Source of the DNA: Brevibacterium oceani | Lineage (GTDB): Bacteria > Actinomycetota > Actinomycetes > Actinomycetales > Brevibacteriaceae | Reading direction: 5' to 3' | Assembly (NCBI RefSeq): GCF_013623835.1 | Contig: NZ_JABKDE010000004.1 | Coordinates: 482,121-546,120, forward strand | DNA: 64,000 nucleotides | In this document: one piece after another, positions 36,610-45,948 of the stretch | Layout: each line of letters begins with the position of its first letter | Position numbering within the stretch: position 1 is the first letter of the stretch | Position numbers and translations under genes: made by a program | Notes under the pieces: model-generated | Told to the model about the DNA's origin: nothing | Seen by the model: the letters and a program-made list of their open reading frames with translations, nothing else | Databases searched by the model: none

Positions 36610-36849
36610 TCAGGTCGTCAGCGACTGCTTCTTCAATGAGGCCTTGCCGACGAAGTAGACGGCCGTGAATGTGCCCGATGCCGTCATCAGGGCGAGAGCG
36701 AACATCCATGTTGCGGTCTCGGAGATCTCGGCACCGGCCAGTTCGAAGGCACAGAAGGCGATGAAGGCCGCGATGGCACCGGCCAGCAGGCCCGATGTGC
36801 GGGCCATCTGATAAGCCCGCTGTTCGCGTGCGAAATTGTCGTCATCCAT
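36610..36849 (-). CDS. Small two-helix membrane protein, function unknown
   Basis: A 79-aa product with two hydrophobic helices (about residues 19-40 and 47-69) and a short basic tail (KASLKKQ). The ATG at 36849 was chosen for its GAGGAG ribosome site 7 bases away. It is convergent with map and divergent from the PaaX-type gene. I do not recognise the family. Confidence 0.6.
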   Translation of the reverse strand: MDDDNFAREQRAYQMARTSGLLAGAIAAFIAFCAFELAGAEISETATWMFALALMTASGTFTAVYFVGKASLKKQSLTT

Positions 36850-36927
36850 GTCGCAGCTCCTCATCCAGTTGAGTCCAACTCGGCCGGTTCGGCACCGATC
36901 CTTGTGTTTTCACGTTAGGATCTGGCC

Positions 36928-37812
36928 ATGAAGGGTGTCCACGATGTCCCGAAACGTCGGGCAGATGTGGGTGATCGCTATCGAATGACGCGGATCACCT
37001 TCGATGTCGTGTCCGCTTTCGGGTGCCTGCGTGCTCGCGCACTGTCTGGTCCCATCATCGTCGGCATTCTCGCCGAGCACGGGTATTCGACCTCGAGCGT
37101 GCACAATCAGCTCGTACGCATGGTCCAGCGCGGTCTGCTTGAGAGCAGTCGGGTCGGTCGCGTAAGCGTGTACCGACTCGGTGAACACCTTCTCACGGGT
37201 TTCCGCGACATCGGCGGTCAGCGCGAGACTCCGGAATACCAGGGACTCTTCCACTCGGTTCTCTATTCGATTCCTGAGAGTGCGAGGACCGTCCGTGATC
37301 GTTTCCGCTATGTTGCAGATCAGCTCGGCTATCGTCAGCTGCGTCCGGGGATTCTCATCGGGCTGGCCGACCGTTCGTCCGATCTCGTCACTTTGCTGCC
37401 GGAGATCGAACTCCCCGGCTGGATCGAATTCGGAGAACTCACTCCGGCGGATCTGGACGCGGCGAAGCGGATGACCTCACTGGCCTTCGGGCTCGAGGAT
37501 GCCGGTGCCCGGCTCCCACGCCTCGAGGCGCGAATGAACGAGCTGAGTCTGGACGGCAGTCAGCCGGGTGCTGGGTGTCCCGAACTCGGTCTGGCCGCGT
37601 TCTTCGACCTGTACTTCGATGTCGCGCGGATGGTGATGTCCCAGCCGCTGCTTCCTCCGACTCTGGTCGACGTCGCTCAGCCGGCGACGCGCTGCAGGGA
37701 GCTGATGAGTCGCTGCAACCTCGAGTACTACCTGAGATTCGATCAGCAGATCCGTGAGATCGCCGGTTCCCGCTCCTCGTTCGACCTCATCGAATGGATG
37801 CCCGAGGACTGA
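36928..37812 (+). CDS. PaaX-family transcriptional regulator
   Basis: A 294-aa regulator. The N-terminal winged helix (about residues 35-95) includes SSVHNQLVRMVQRGLLESSR and VGRVSVYRL. The middle has the PaaX-like stretch SIPESARTVRDRFR then LGYRQLRPGILIG. The C-terminal part contains the DPLLPP-like SQPLLPPTL. PaaX proteins repress phenylacetate genes by binding phenylacetyl-CoA, but no such genes are nearby, so the ligand here is unknown. It begins 78 bases from the divergent small membrane protein gene. Confidence 0.78.
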   Translation: MKGVHDVPKRRADVGDRYRMTRITFDVVSAFGCLRARALSGPIIVGILAEHGYSTSSVHNQLVRMVQRGLLESSRVGRVSVYRLGEHLLTGFRDIGGQRETPEYQGLFHSVLYSIPESARTVRDRFRYVADQLGYRQLRPGILIGLADRSSDLVTLLPEIELPGWIEFGELTPADLDAAKRMTSLAFGLEDAGARLPRLEARMNELSLDGSQPGAGCPELGLAAFFDLYFDVARMVMSQPLLPPTLVDVAQPATRCRELMSRCNLEYYLRFDQQIREIAGSRSSFDLIEWMPED

Positions 37813-37862
37813 CGGCCTGACTGCCAGACCTCCAGACCTCCAGACCGCCTGAACGGTCTGTC

Positions 37863-37905
37863 GGTGCAGCGCCGCCGGCGGACGATTCGCCAGCGGCGCT
37901 GTGCC
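37863..37905. terminator. Hairpin between convergent paaX-like and C-S lyase genes
   Basis: A 9-bp perfect stem (37867-37875 with 37893-37901) extends by four pairs, two of them wobble. Three CCAGACC-type repeats precede it (about 37824-37846). Confidence 0.55.
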
Positions 37906-37931
37906 GGTCGTCGGGGGAGACCCTGCCTGGG

Positions 37932-39083
37932 TCAGAGGTTCCGGGCGATCCTCTCGATCGCCTCGGAGAGGAGAGGGCGGGGGAGCGCGAAGTTGACCCG
38001 GATGTGACCGGCTCCGACCGCGCCGCACAGACGCCCCTCGGTCACGGCCACCTCGGCGCGGGATTCGATGTGTTTGGCCAGGTCTGTCTCGAGGCCGTAC
38101 CCGCGCAGATCCAGCCAGGCAAGGTAGGTGCCCTCGGGCTGGAAATATGCGGCGTTCGGCAGGAGGGTGGAGACGAGATCCGTGAGCATGTCACGGTTGC
38201 CCTTGAGGTAGCCGGTGATGTCGGCAAGCCAGTCCCGTGAGCTGTTGTACGCAGCCGTGGTCGCCAGGATTCCCGGGTTCGATGCGGCACCGGAGACGAA
38301 CTGGCCCTTCTGCGCCCAAGTCTGGCGGTCCTCGGCCGAGGTGAGGATGAGTTGGGCACATTTGAGGCCGGGGATGTTGAAGGCCTTCGACGCTGCGGTC
38401 GCGGTGGTGGTGTGGGCCGCGGTCGCGTCGGTGAGGGTGGCGTACGGGGTGTGGCGCGCGGGATCGTAGACGACAGGGGCATGGATCTCATCGGAGAACA
38501 CGCGCGCACCTGCGGACTCGACCACCTCGGCGAGGGCGAGGAGCTCGGATTCGGTGTAGACCTTGCCGATCGGATTGTGGGGATTGCACAGGACGAGAGT
38601 GGCCCCGGGGGTCAGCGCGTCGGCGATGGCGTCGAGATCCATCGACCAGCCGGTCTCCGACCGCAGCATCGGCACCTCGATGAGCTCGCGGCCGGTGACC
38701 TTCGCGACGTCGAAGAACGGCATATAGGCGGGCGTGGGCAGTACGATCGGAGTGTCGACCGGGGTGAGATGAGTGAGGACGCCGACGAAGGCGGCGATGA
38801 CGTCGCTGGCCGGTTCGATGTGATCGGTGGGGATCTGCCAGCCGTAGCGGTCGAGACAGAAGTCCGCGGTCGCGGACTTGAGATCCGCAGTGAGAGCGTA
38901 AGGTGCATAGCCGTAGAGATCGCGCTCATCGATCTCGCGCAGGGCCTGCCGGACGGCGGGAGCGACACCGAAGTCCATCTCGGCGATGAAGGCACCGATC
39001 GACCCGGGGAAGGTCGACCACTTGCGGCCTCCCTTGGCGATGAGGGACTCCTGGGTGATGGCGTCGAGATCCAGCACGCTCAT
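37932..39083 (-). CDS. MalY/PatB-type PLP-dependent C-S lyase (cystathionine beta-lyase-like)
   Basis: A 383-aa fold-type I PLP enzyme. The PLP lysine is in SKAFNIPGLKCAQ. The cofactor-contacting NPHNPIGKVY and SDEIHAPVVY, and the N-terminal WIAEMDF-like FIAEMDFGVAP, are the marks of the MalY/PatB group, which cleaves cystathionine or other cysteine S-conjugates. In related cheese-surface bacteria such lyases feed volatile sulphur compound formation; the substrate here is not shown by sequence. The ATG at 39083 has GAAGGAG close upstream. Ordinary aminotransferase activity cannot be excluded. Confidence 0.85.
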   Translation of the reverse strand: MSVLDLDAITQESLIAKGGRKWSTFPGSIGAFIAEMDFGVAPAVRQALREIDERDLYGYAPYALTADLKSATADFCLDRYGWQIPTDHIEPASDVIAAFVGVLTHLTPVDTPIVLPTPAYMPFFDVAKVTGRELIEVPMLRSETGWSMDLDAIADALTPGATLVLCNPHNPIGKVYTESELLALAEVVESAGARVFSDEIHAPVVYDPARHTPYATLTDATAAHTTTATAASKAFNIPGLKCAQLILTSAEDRQTWAQKGQFVSGAASNPGILATTAAYNSSRDWLADITGYLKGNRDMLTDLVSTLLPNAAYFQPEGTYLAWLDLRGYGLETDLAKHIESRAEVAVTEGRLCGAVGAGHIRVNFALPRPLLSEAIERIARNL

Positions 39084-39094
39084 TCTCCTTCGAT

Positions 39095-39121
39095 GGTCAC
39101 GATCATGTGATCGTCGGTCAC
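39095..39121 (-). promoter_or_regulatory. Operator-like palindrome before the C-S lyase
   Basis: CGATCA-TG-TGATCG (39100-39113) lies 17 bases before the start and is framed by two GGTCAC copies (39095-39100, 39116-39121). It could be a repressor site; the regulator is unknown. Confidence 0.35.
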
Positions 39122-39253
39122 GGTTCGACTGCGCAGGATTCCCCGGCGCAGTGCCCACGGTAGCAGTCGATATCCGCTCGCCGAGGTGGCCTCTGACTTG
39201 TGCTGTCATGGACGATGATCTGGTGCCGGTCCCGGATGGGCCATGGCCTCAAA

Positions 39254-39319
39254 TAACGAAACGATAACGAAGAGTATGAAAAATCTCTGAACGTTATCTG
39301 TACGTTACTGTAGTCGTTA
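39254..39319 (+). promoter_or_regulatory. Phased TAACG/CGTTA array before the secreted peptidase
   Basis: TAACG occurs at 39254 and 39265. Its inverse CGTTA occurs at 39292, 39303 and 39315, the last touching the ATG at 39319. Spacing within each set is 11-12 bases, one helical turn. There is no ribosome site before the ATG, so the mRNA may be leaderless and this array its operator. Confidence 0.5.
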
Positions 39320-42300
39320 TGACCCGAATCACATTCAAGGGGTCTTCGCGTGTTCTGGGAGCGTCGATCATCGGCGCTTCCCTGCTGCTGGCCGGGGGCT
39401 CATCCGCCTTCGCCGCACCCACTCCGGAGTCCGCCGCATCACAGACGTCCACCACCGAGTCTTCGGTTCAGCCCGCTGACAGCGACAAGCAGAATTTCGA
39501 AATCACACTCGGCATCGACAAAGAGGTCGAGGCCTCGCCTCGGCTCGTCGTTCCCGTAACGCTGAGCGCGGAGGCCGGGACCGGCCTGAAGATCGTGCAC
39601 GCCTCGAACAACGAGACCGTCAAGGGCACGGAGACCGAACTGGCCACCGGAGGCGACGAGCTCGACACCGAACTCGACGGGTCCGCACTGGAACCCGGTA
39701 CCTACATCGTCAAGACCGACGACAACCTCAAGAGCAGCGACGACTTCACGGTCAGCGACCCCGACGAGACGGATTCGAAAGATCCCGACCCGACGCCCGA
39801 GCCCACCGAATCCACTGCAGCCAGTGAAGGGGCAGAGGATGAGTCCGAGACTCCCGATGAGAAGTCGCCTTCCGAAGACGAAGAGGACGCGGCCGATGCC
39901 GACCTCGACGAGTTCTACCCGGAGCTGGCCAAGGAACTCTTCGGTCAGGACGACGGCACGTACAAGATCCCCGATCCCAAGGGCGGCGGCACAGGCGCCG
40001 GAAACATTCCCCCGGGGCTGCAGAAGTACTACAACCAGACCGTCGATCTTTCCGGTGATAACTGCCAGAAGCTCGGCTACCGCGACTACACCTCGCAGAT
40101 CGGACGCACACCTGAATGCGGCTACGTCATCGCGCCCATCGATGCGAAGAATCCGAAAGCCGGCAACATCGCCATCGCCATGATGAAGGTTCCCTCCGGC
40201 AAGGTCGTCGACGGCAAGTTCGAGAAGACGAAGTCTCAGGGAACCGTGGCCTGGAACCCTGGCGGACCCGGCGGATCCGGCATGACGATGGGCGTGGCTG
40301 GAGCCATCAGCGAACCCGACCTCGCCGCGAGCTTCGACCTCGTGGGGTTCGACCCACGCGGCACCGGCGGCTCGATGCCGTTCTCGCAGTGCTCGACGGA
40401 TGAGCAGCTCGACGCCGACCGTGCCGAAGACGCGTGGGCCGGTGACCGTGACGAGGCAGAAGACCTGCTGAACGAGCAGTACGAACGCTATGCCAACGAC
40501 TGCATCGAGAACACCGGGAAACTGTTCGACCTGGGCGAGGACGGCCAGGAGAACCTGATGAAGCACCTCGGCACCTGGGATGCCGTGGGCGACCTCGACC
40601 TCATCCGCTCGACCAGCCAGGACGAGAAACTCGACTACATCGGCTTCTCGTATGGCACGCGGCTCGGCTACGTCTACGCTCAGAAGTTCCCGCAGAACGT
40701 CGGGCGACTCGTCCTCGACGGGGCCGTGGACCCGGGCAACGTCGAAGCCTATAAGGCACTGAAGGACATCAACAAGGACCCGCAGACCTATCTCGACGCC
40801 AGCGGTAAGGTCGTCAAGGCCCAAGACGCCGAAGAGGACGAAGACGACTCCGTCAAGCAGATCGCCGGCTTCCAAGGCACCTTCGAACAGTTCGCACTCG
40901 ACTGCTCGGCCAAGGGCGCCGACGGCAGGACCTGGGCCGAAACCTACCCGGGAATCGAATTCCCCAAGCACCTCGAGAGCTTGGCAGATGAGACTTTCAC
41001 CTGCGCCCTCGGCGACGGAATCGACGATCGGGATGCTCTGACGAAGGCGAACCAGAACATCCTCCGATCCCTGGAAGGCGATCCGGTGCCGACCGGCATC
41101 GACGGCGATGACCGCGACGTCACATTCGGCGACGCGCGCACCGGTGTCATCCAGGCGCTGTACTCCGAATCCCTGTGGCCGGATCTGGCACTGGGGCTGG
41201 CTGAGCTGAAAGCGGGAGACTCCGCGGGAGTGCTCATGCAGCTGGCCGACAGTTACAACGAACGCGACGCAGAGGGCCACTACGACCCGATGCTGCAGGC
41301 CTTCACCAATATCCGCTGCACCGATGAGAACAGCTTCGGCAAGAAGCCGGACATCAAGGAGCTGCGCGACCTCGCCAAGCGCTACGACGAGGCAGGTCCG
41401 TTCCAATCGGCATCGGTCTCTCCCGGAGTCTACGACTACTGCGACTTCTGGAAGTTCAAGGGCACCCTGCCCAAGCCGAAGCACCTGACGGCGGTGCCGA
41501 ACGTCCTTGTGGTGTCCACCTCGCACGACTCCGCGACACCGTATGCCGCGGGAGTGAAGCTGGCCCGCACGATCGACGGCAGCCTGCTCTCGGTCTCAGG
41601 TGCCTCGCACACCTCATATATGTCCGGAGATGAGAACAAGGCATGCACGGACGCGACAGTCAACGGGTTCCTGACGAAGGGCACCCTGCCCAAGCTCGGT
41701 GACTTCGGGCCGAAGCTGCCCAAGCCCGACACCGCTGTCGACGACAGGGACGAGACCATCACCCTGCCCAACCGGTGCAAGATGGACACCTTCCGCGCCG
41801 ACGACTTCACCCTCTCGAAAGACACTGTCCACGCCGGTGACAAGGTGCAGGCGAAGGTCAAGCATCTCGGATCCGAGCAGTCCTACACCGTGGAGTTCGA
41901 GACCGGAGGCACGTTCGGCACGCTGAGCACCGACAACGGTGGAAACGCCACCGCCGAGGTGACCGTGCCCAAGGCCGCCAAGCCCGGCACATATGTCGTC
42001 CAGGTCCTCGACGCCGACGGCAAGACCGCCGCGAACACCACGTTGACGGTTGTGGACGACGACGAAGGTAAGAGCGATGACGGCAGCAAGGACGGAAAGG
42101 ACGACGACCCGAAGGGCGGCGGATCCGATGACGGAGGCTCGGATGGAGCGACTGCCGGGTCGAACGGCGGTTCGTCCGACGGGTCTGCAGACGGACAGGA
42201 CAACAACGGCAGCGGCAACGGAGGCGGGCACCTGCCTCGCACCGGCGCCGAACTGCTGCCGCTGATCGCCGCAGCACTCGCCCTGCTCACGGCCGGTGGA

Positions 42301-42342
42301 CTCGTCTATCGCGCTTCGAGGCGAAAGACCGCTGCGCACTGA
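39319..42342 (+). CDS. Secreted, LPXTG-anchored alpha/beta-hydrolase peptidase (S33, tripeptidyl aminopeptidase-like)
   Basis: A 1007-aa exported enzyme. The signal peptide (residues 1 to about 32) ends SSAFA. A Ser/Thr/Glu/Asp-rich region of roughly 170 residues precedes the catalytic fold. The oxyanion motif NPGGPGGSG begins at N313. The nucleophile is S444 (GFSYGT), the acid D737 (HDSATP) and the base H764 (GASHTSY), matching the TAP family that releases short peptides. An Ig-like domain, a Gly/Ser/Asp-rich linker and the sortase motif LPRTG (residues 972-976), helix and basic tail follow. It is therefore wall-anchored and probably part of peptide scavenging. No ribosome site is visible before the ATG. 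Confidence 0.9.
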   Translation: MTRITFKGSSRVLGASIIGASLLLAGGSSAFAAPTPESAASQTSTTESSVQPADSDKQNFEITLGIDKEVEASPRLVVPVTLSAEAGTGLKIVHASNNETVKGTETELATGGDELDTELDGSALEPGTYIVKTDDNLKSSDDFTVSDPDETDSKDPDPTPEPTESTAASEGAEDESETPDEKSPSEDEEDAADADLDEFYPELAKELFGQDDGTYKIPDPKGGGTGAGNIPPGLQKYYNQTVDLSGDNCQKLGYRDYTSQIGRTPECGYVIAPIDAKNPKAGNIAIAMMKVPSGKVVDGKFEKTKSQGTVAWNPGGPGGSGMTMGVAGAISEPDLAASFDLVGFDPRGTGGSMPFSQCSTDEQLDADRAEDAWAGDRDEAEDLLNEQYERYANDCIENTGKLFDLGEDGQENLMKHLGTWDAVGDLDLIRSTSQDEKLDYIGFSYGTRLGYVYAQKFPQNVGRLVLDGAVDPGNVEAYKALKDINKDPQTYLDASGKVVKAQDAEEDEDDSVKQIAGFQGTFEQFALDCSAKGADGRTWAETYPGIEFPKHLESLADETFTCALGDGIDDRDALTKANQNILRSLEGDPVPTGIDGDDRDVTFGDARTGVIQALYSESLWPDLALGLAELKAGDSAGVLMQLADSYNERDAEGHYDPMLQAFTNIRCTDENSFGKKPDIKELRDLAKRYDEAGPFQSASVSPGVYDYCDFWKFKGTLPKPKHLTAVPNVLVVSTSHDSATPYAAGVKLARTIDGSLLSVSGASHTSYMSGDENKACTDATVNGFLTKGTLPKLGDFGPKLPKPDTAVDDRDETITLPNRCKMDTFRADDFTLSKDTVHAGDKVQAKVKHLGSEQSYTVEFETGGTFGTLSTDNGGNATAEVTVPKAAKPGTYVVQVLDADGKTAANTTLTVVDDDEGKSDDGSKDGKDDDPKGGGSDDGGSDGATAGSNGGSSDGSADGQDNNGSGNGGGHLPRTGAELLPLIAAALALLTAGGLVYRASRRKTAAH

Positions 42343-42781
42343 CGAATGATCCGCAGTGCGACCTCCCCTCGAAAGGAGGCGGCGGATGAGTGAGCAGTGA
42401 GCGAGCCGGGAACGGAACCCCACCGTTCCCGGCTCGCCTGCGTTCGGGCTCGAGGAGGCTGCGGCAGGGGAGGGGACCGCGCCGCTCTCTGACCCGTCCT
42501 GGACCTGCCCAGGGCGGGGCCGCCTCGGCGAAGGAGGGATTGTAAGTGACTTCACGCTGTGAAGCGAGCACCGTGTGGAAGATCCATCGACCGTAGTGTA
42601 AGATTGATGATTGGTCTGTTCTCACTCAACTCACCCTTTTTCGGATGTGGGCGGCTTCTGCCATCCACTCCTTTTCATGTGGTGACGAGGGCTGCAGTCC
42701 AAGGGGTCGCCGACGCGAGTCGGTGATACACGATTACGTCGAACGCGAAGGTATCGCGGGAATACGAGGTTAGCGAACGAT
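42343..42781. other. 439-base region before infA
   Basis: The first 95 bases hold the terminator of the peptidase gene. The rest (42438-42781) must contain the promoter of the infA-rpmJ-rpsM-rpsK-rpoA-rplQ unit. TAAGAT at 42599-42604 is a possible -10 without a clear -35. No gene is seen. Confidence 0.55.
42401..42437 (+). terminator. Terminator after the secreted peptidase
   Basis: A perfect 15-bp stem (42401-42415 with 42423-42437) with a 7-base loop, 58 bases after the stop. Confidence 0.8.
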
Positions 42782-43003
42782 ATGGCCAGAAAAGAAGGGG
42801 TCATTGAGATCGAAGGGACCGTTGTCGAGGCTCTGCCGAACGCATCGTTTCGGGTCGAGCTGAGCAACGGGCACAAAGTGTTGGCGCACATCTCCGGAAA
42901 GATGCGTCAGCATTACATCCGCATCCTTCCCGAGGACCGGGTCATCGTGGAGCTGTCTCCATATGACCTCTCGCGCGGACGAATCGTTTACCGGTACAAG
43001 TAA
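42782..43003 (+). CDS. infA: Translation initiation factor IF-1
   Basis: IF-1 (73 aa), an OB-fold protein that occupies the A site during initiation. It contains [17 protein letters not shown] and ends [11 protein letters not shown] 9-bp hairpin (43024-43044) lies between it and rpmJ. Confidence 0.98.
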   Translation: MARKEGVIEIEGTVVEALPNASFRVELSNGHKVLAHISGKMRQHYIRILPEDRVIVELSPYDLSRGRIVYRYK

Positions 43004-43064
43004 GGATCTTCGATCATTCGCGTCTTGCTCCCCTCGGGGGCAAGGACCGAAAGAAGGAAAAACG

Positions 43065-43178
43065 ATGAAGGTTAAGCCCAGCGTCAAGAAGATCTGCGAA
43101 AACTGCCAGATTACCCGCCGTCACGGTCGGGTCATCGTCATCTGCTCCAACCCGCGCCACAAGCAGCGTCAGGGCTGA
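43065..43178 (+). CDS. rpmJ: 50S ribosomal protein L36 (zinc form)
   Basis: L36 (37 aa). The zinc ligands C11, C14, C27 and H32 are all kept, so this is the zinc-binding type. AAGAAGGAAAA precedes the ATG. It lies 61 bases after infA and 212 before rpsM. Confidence 0.96.
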   Translation: MKVKPSVKKICENCQITRRHGRVIVICSNPRHKQRQG

Positions 43179-43390
43179 GCAGCTCTTTCAGCAGATCGAG
43201 GCTCCTCCGGGAGTCTCAAGCAGCACCACACCCGCGCAAACCTCGCCATCTGCGGATGAGCGGTCGGGAAGTCTGAATTTCCGGGCTGTGAATCGCAGGA
43301 CGACACCTCCGGTCGGGGGCCGGAGACCTTGGGGGACCAGGGACAGGTTTGCATCAGCACCTCCGAAACAACAACAGGAGATACGTACCT

Positions 43391-43759
43391 ATGGCACGAC
43401 TTGCCGGAGTCGACATCCCGCGTGAAAAGCGCGTGGAGGTCGCCTTGACATACATCTATGGTGTGGGCCGCACCCGTGCGCGCCAGACCCTGACCGAAAC
43501 GGGAATCAGCCCTGATACCCGTGTGAAGGACTTGAGCGACGCAGAGCTCGTCCAGCTGCGTGACTACATCGAGGGCACATTCCAGGTTGAGGGTGACCTC
43601 CGTCGTGAGGTGGCCGCTGATATTCGCCGCAAGGTCGAAATCGGAAGCTACGAAGGCCTGCGTCACCGCCGCGGTCTGCCGGTTCGCGGACAGCGGACCA
43701 AGACGAATGCGCGTACCCGCAAGGGGCCCAAGCGCACCGTGGCCGGTAAGAAGAAGTAA
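43391..43759 (+). CDS. rpsM: 30S ribosomal protein S13
   Basis: S13 (122 aa), a head protein bridging to L5. It begins [19 protein letters not shown] and contains [20 protein letters not shown]. The ATG at 43391 follows CAGGAG. The in-frame upstream ATG at 43349 has no site and adds non-family residues. Confidence 0.97.
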   Translation: MARLAGVDIPREKRVEVALTYIYGVGRTRARQTLTETGISPDTRVKDLSDAELVQLRDYIEGTFQVEGDLRREVAADIRRKVEIGSYEGLRHRRGLPVRGQRTKTNARTRKGPKRTVAGKKK

Positions 43760-43811
43760 CACGCTCACTCGGTTGGCTAGGACCAACCGCCTCGATCAGG
43801 AGTAAGGACAT

Positions 43812-44216
43812 ATGCCTCCCAAGTCACGCGCCGCAACAGCGCGCAAGCCTCGCCGCAAGCTGAAGAAGAATATCGTCGCCGGCCAGGCCCACATCAAATC
43901 AACCTTCAACAACACCATCGTGTCGATCACCGACCCGTCAGGTGCTGTCATCTCCTGGGCCTCCTCAGGTGAGGTCGGCTTCAAGGGGTCGCGCAAGTCG
44001 ACCCCGTACGCCGCTCAGATGGCTGCCGAATCGGCCGCTCGTCGGGCGCAGGAACACGGCCTGAAGAAGGTCGACGTGTTCGTCAAGGGCCCGGGCTCGG
44101 GCCGCGAGACCGCGATCCGTTCGCTGCAGGCCGCCGGTCTGGAACTGGGCACCATCCAGGATGTCACCCCGGTCCCATTCAACGGCTGCCGTCCCCCCAA
44201 GCGCCGTCGCGGCTGA
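43812..44216 (+). CDS. rpsK: 30S ribosomal protein S11
   Basis: S11 (134 aa), on the platform near the E site. It contains [20 protein letters not shown] and ends [13 protein letters not shown]. It is followed directly by the rpoA leader, with no rpsD between. Confidence 0.98.
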   Translation: MPPKSRAATARKPRRKLKKNIVAGQAHIKSTFNNTIVSITDPSGAVISWASSGEVGFKGSRKSTPYAAQMAAESAARRAQEHGLKKVDVFVKGPGSGRETAIRSLQAAGLELGTIQDVTPVPFNGCRPPKRRRG

Positions 44217-44232
44217 TCCTGAAACTGCAACG

Positions 44233-44256
44233 GATGTCGGATCGCAATCCGACATC
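44233..44256 (+). promoter_or_regulatory. Hairpin in the rpsK-rpoA gap
   Basis: GATGTCGGAT (44233-44242) pairs perfectly with ATCCGACATC (44247-44256) over a CGCA loop. A second hairpin, CATGGC/GCCATG (44296-44312), follows. Together they may attenuate or process the mRNA before rpoA. Confidence 0.5.
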
Positions 44257-44362
44257 GGTCGCAGAACGGATTCCCAGATAACCCGAACCGTTCTTCATGG
44301 CCTGAAGCCATGACGTGCAGTGCGAACGTCATATAGCGGATGTTCGCTGAAAGGAAGCCCAC

Positions 44363-45361
44363 GTGCTCATTGCACAGCGCCCAACGCTCACGGAAGAAGT
44401 CGTCTCCGATAACCGCTCACGGTTCGCCATCGAACCGCTCGAGCCCGGATTCGGCTACACCCTCGGCAACTCGCTTCGTCGGACCCTGCTGTCCTCGATT
44501 CCCGGTGCCGCAGTCACGTCCATCCGGATCGACGGAGTTCTCCACGAGTTCAGCACCGTTCCGGGAGTGAAGGAGGATGTCACCGAGTTCATCCTCAACC
44601 TGAAGTCCCTGGTCGTGTCGTCCGAATTCGACGAACCGGTGGTGGCCTACCTGCGCAAGCAGGGTCCCGGAACTGTGACCGCTGCCGACGTCTCTGCTCC
44701 CGCCGGGGTCGAGATCCACAATCCGGATCTGCACATCGCCACGCTGAATGGTGAAGGTCGTCTGGATATGGAACTGACCATCGAACGCGGACGCGGATAT
44801 GTGTCGAGCGCCCAGAACAAGAACGCGGATGCAGAAATCGGCCGGATCCCGGTCGATTCGATCTACTCCCCGGTTCTCAAGGTCACCTACAAGGTCGAAG
44901 CCACGCGTGTCGAACAGCGCACCGACTTCGACCGCCTCGTCCTCGACGTCGAGACCAAGCCCTCGATGACCCCGCGCGATGCCATCGCATCGGCGGGTAA
45001 GACCCTGGTCGAGCTCTTCGGCCTGGCTCGAGAGCTCAACGTCGAAGCCGAAGGCATCGAGATCGGACCCTCGCCTGTGGACGCGGCCCTGGCCGCTGAC
45101 CTGGCGCTGGCCATCGAAGATCTCGACCTGACCGTGCGCTCCTACAACTGCCTCAAGCGTGAGGGCATCCACACCGTCGGTGAGCTCGTTGCTCGCAGCG
45201 AAGCCGACCTGATGGATATCCGCAACTTTGGTTCGAAGTCGATCGACGAGGTCAAGGCGAAGCTCAACGAGCTCGGCCTCAGCCTCAAGGACAGTCCTGC
45301 CGGATTCGAAGCCGGTCTCGTTGATGAGGACCAGTCCTACGTCGAAGACGAACAGTACTGA
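44363..45361 (+). CDS. rpoA: RNA polymerase alpha subunit
   Basis: Alpha subunit (332 aa), the assembly platform of RNA polymerase. The N-terminal domain has the dimer motif [20 protein letters not shown]. The C-terminal domain (after about residue 245) has [14 protein letters not shown] and [16 protein letters not shown] for DNA and activator contact. A GTG start follows GAAAGGAAG. It lies 146 bases after rpsK and 23 before rplQ. Confidence 0.99.
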   Translation: MLIAQRPTLTEEVVSDNRSRFAIEPLEPGFGYTLGNSLRRTLLSSIPGAAVTSIRIDGVLHEFSTVPGVKEDVTEFILNLKSLVVSSEFDEPVVAYLRKQGPGTVTAADVSAPAGVEIHNPDLHIATLNGEGRLDMELTIERGRGYVSSAQNKNADAEIGRIPVDSIYSPVLKVTYKVEATRVEQRTDFDRLVLDVETKPSMTPRDAIASAGKTLVELFGLARELNVEAEGIEIGPSPVDAALAADLALAIEDLDLTVRSYNCLKREGIHTVGELVARSEADLMDIRNFGSKSIDEVKAKLNELGLSLKDSPAGFEAGLVDEDQSYVEDEQY

Positions 45362-45384
45362 TCAAGACCTAGGAGTAACTCACC

Positions 45385-45948
45385 ATGCCAACCCCAACCA
45401 AGGGTCCCCGCCTCGGCGGATCGCCCACACACGAGCGCCTGATGCTCAACAACATGGCAGCTCAGCTGTTCGAGCACAAGCAGATCACCACGACCGTGAC
45501 CAAGGCCAAGCGCCTGCGTCCGGTCGCCGAGCGGATGATCACGAACGCCAAGAAGGGTGACCTGGCCTCACGTCGTCGCGTGCTCGGCCAGATCACCGAC
45601 AAGTCGATCGTGCACGAGCTCTTCACCTCGATCGCCGAGACCATGGCCGAGCGTCCCGGCGGCTATACCCGGATCACGAAGATCGGTCCGCGCCCCGGCG
45701 ACAATGCGCCGATGGCCGTCATCGAACTGGTCCTCGAGCCCTACTCGCCGAAGCAGGCGACCGTGAAGGAAGCCGAGCAGGCCACCGCCGCTGCGGCTCC
45801 TGCCGCGGACGAGGCTCCGGCAGAGGCCGAAGAGGCACCGGCTGAGGCCGAGGTCGTCGAGGCCGACGCTGATGTCGTCGAGGAGGCTCCGGTCGAGGCC
45901 GAGGCCGAGACTGCTGAAGAGTCCACCGAGGCTGCCGAGGAGAAGTAA
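45385..45948 (+). CDS. rplQ: 50S ribosomal protein L17 with Ala/Glu-rich tail
   Basis: L17 (187 aa). The conserved core (about residues 1-122) begins [21 protein letters not shown] tail of about 60 residues, almost only Ala, Glu, Val and Pro, follows. Such acidic tails are common on actinobacterial L17. Last gene of this unit, ending 47 bases before a strong terminator. Confidence 0.98.
   Translation: MPTPTKGPRLGGSPTHERLMLNNMAAQLFEHKQITTTVTKAKRLRPVAERMITNAKKGDLASRRRVLGQITDKSIVHELFTSIAETMAERPGGYTRITKIGPRPGDNAPMAVIELVLEPYSPKQATVKEAEQATAAAAPAADEAPAEAEEAPAEAEVVEADADVVEEAPVEAEAETAEESTEAAEEK

Noticed and set aside
39439..41526. A 695-codon minus-strand open frame inside the secreted peptidase gene
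   Set aside because: The plus-strand product has a signal peptide, a complete catalytic triad and an LPXTG anchor. The minus frame has none of these.
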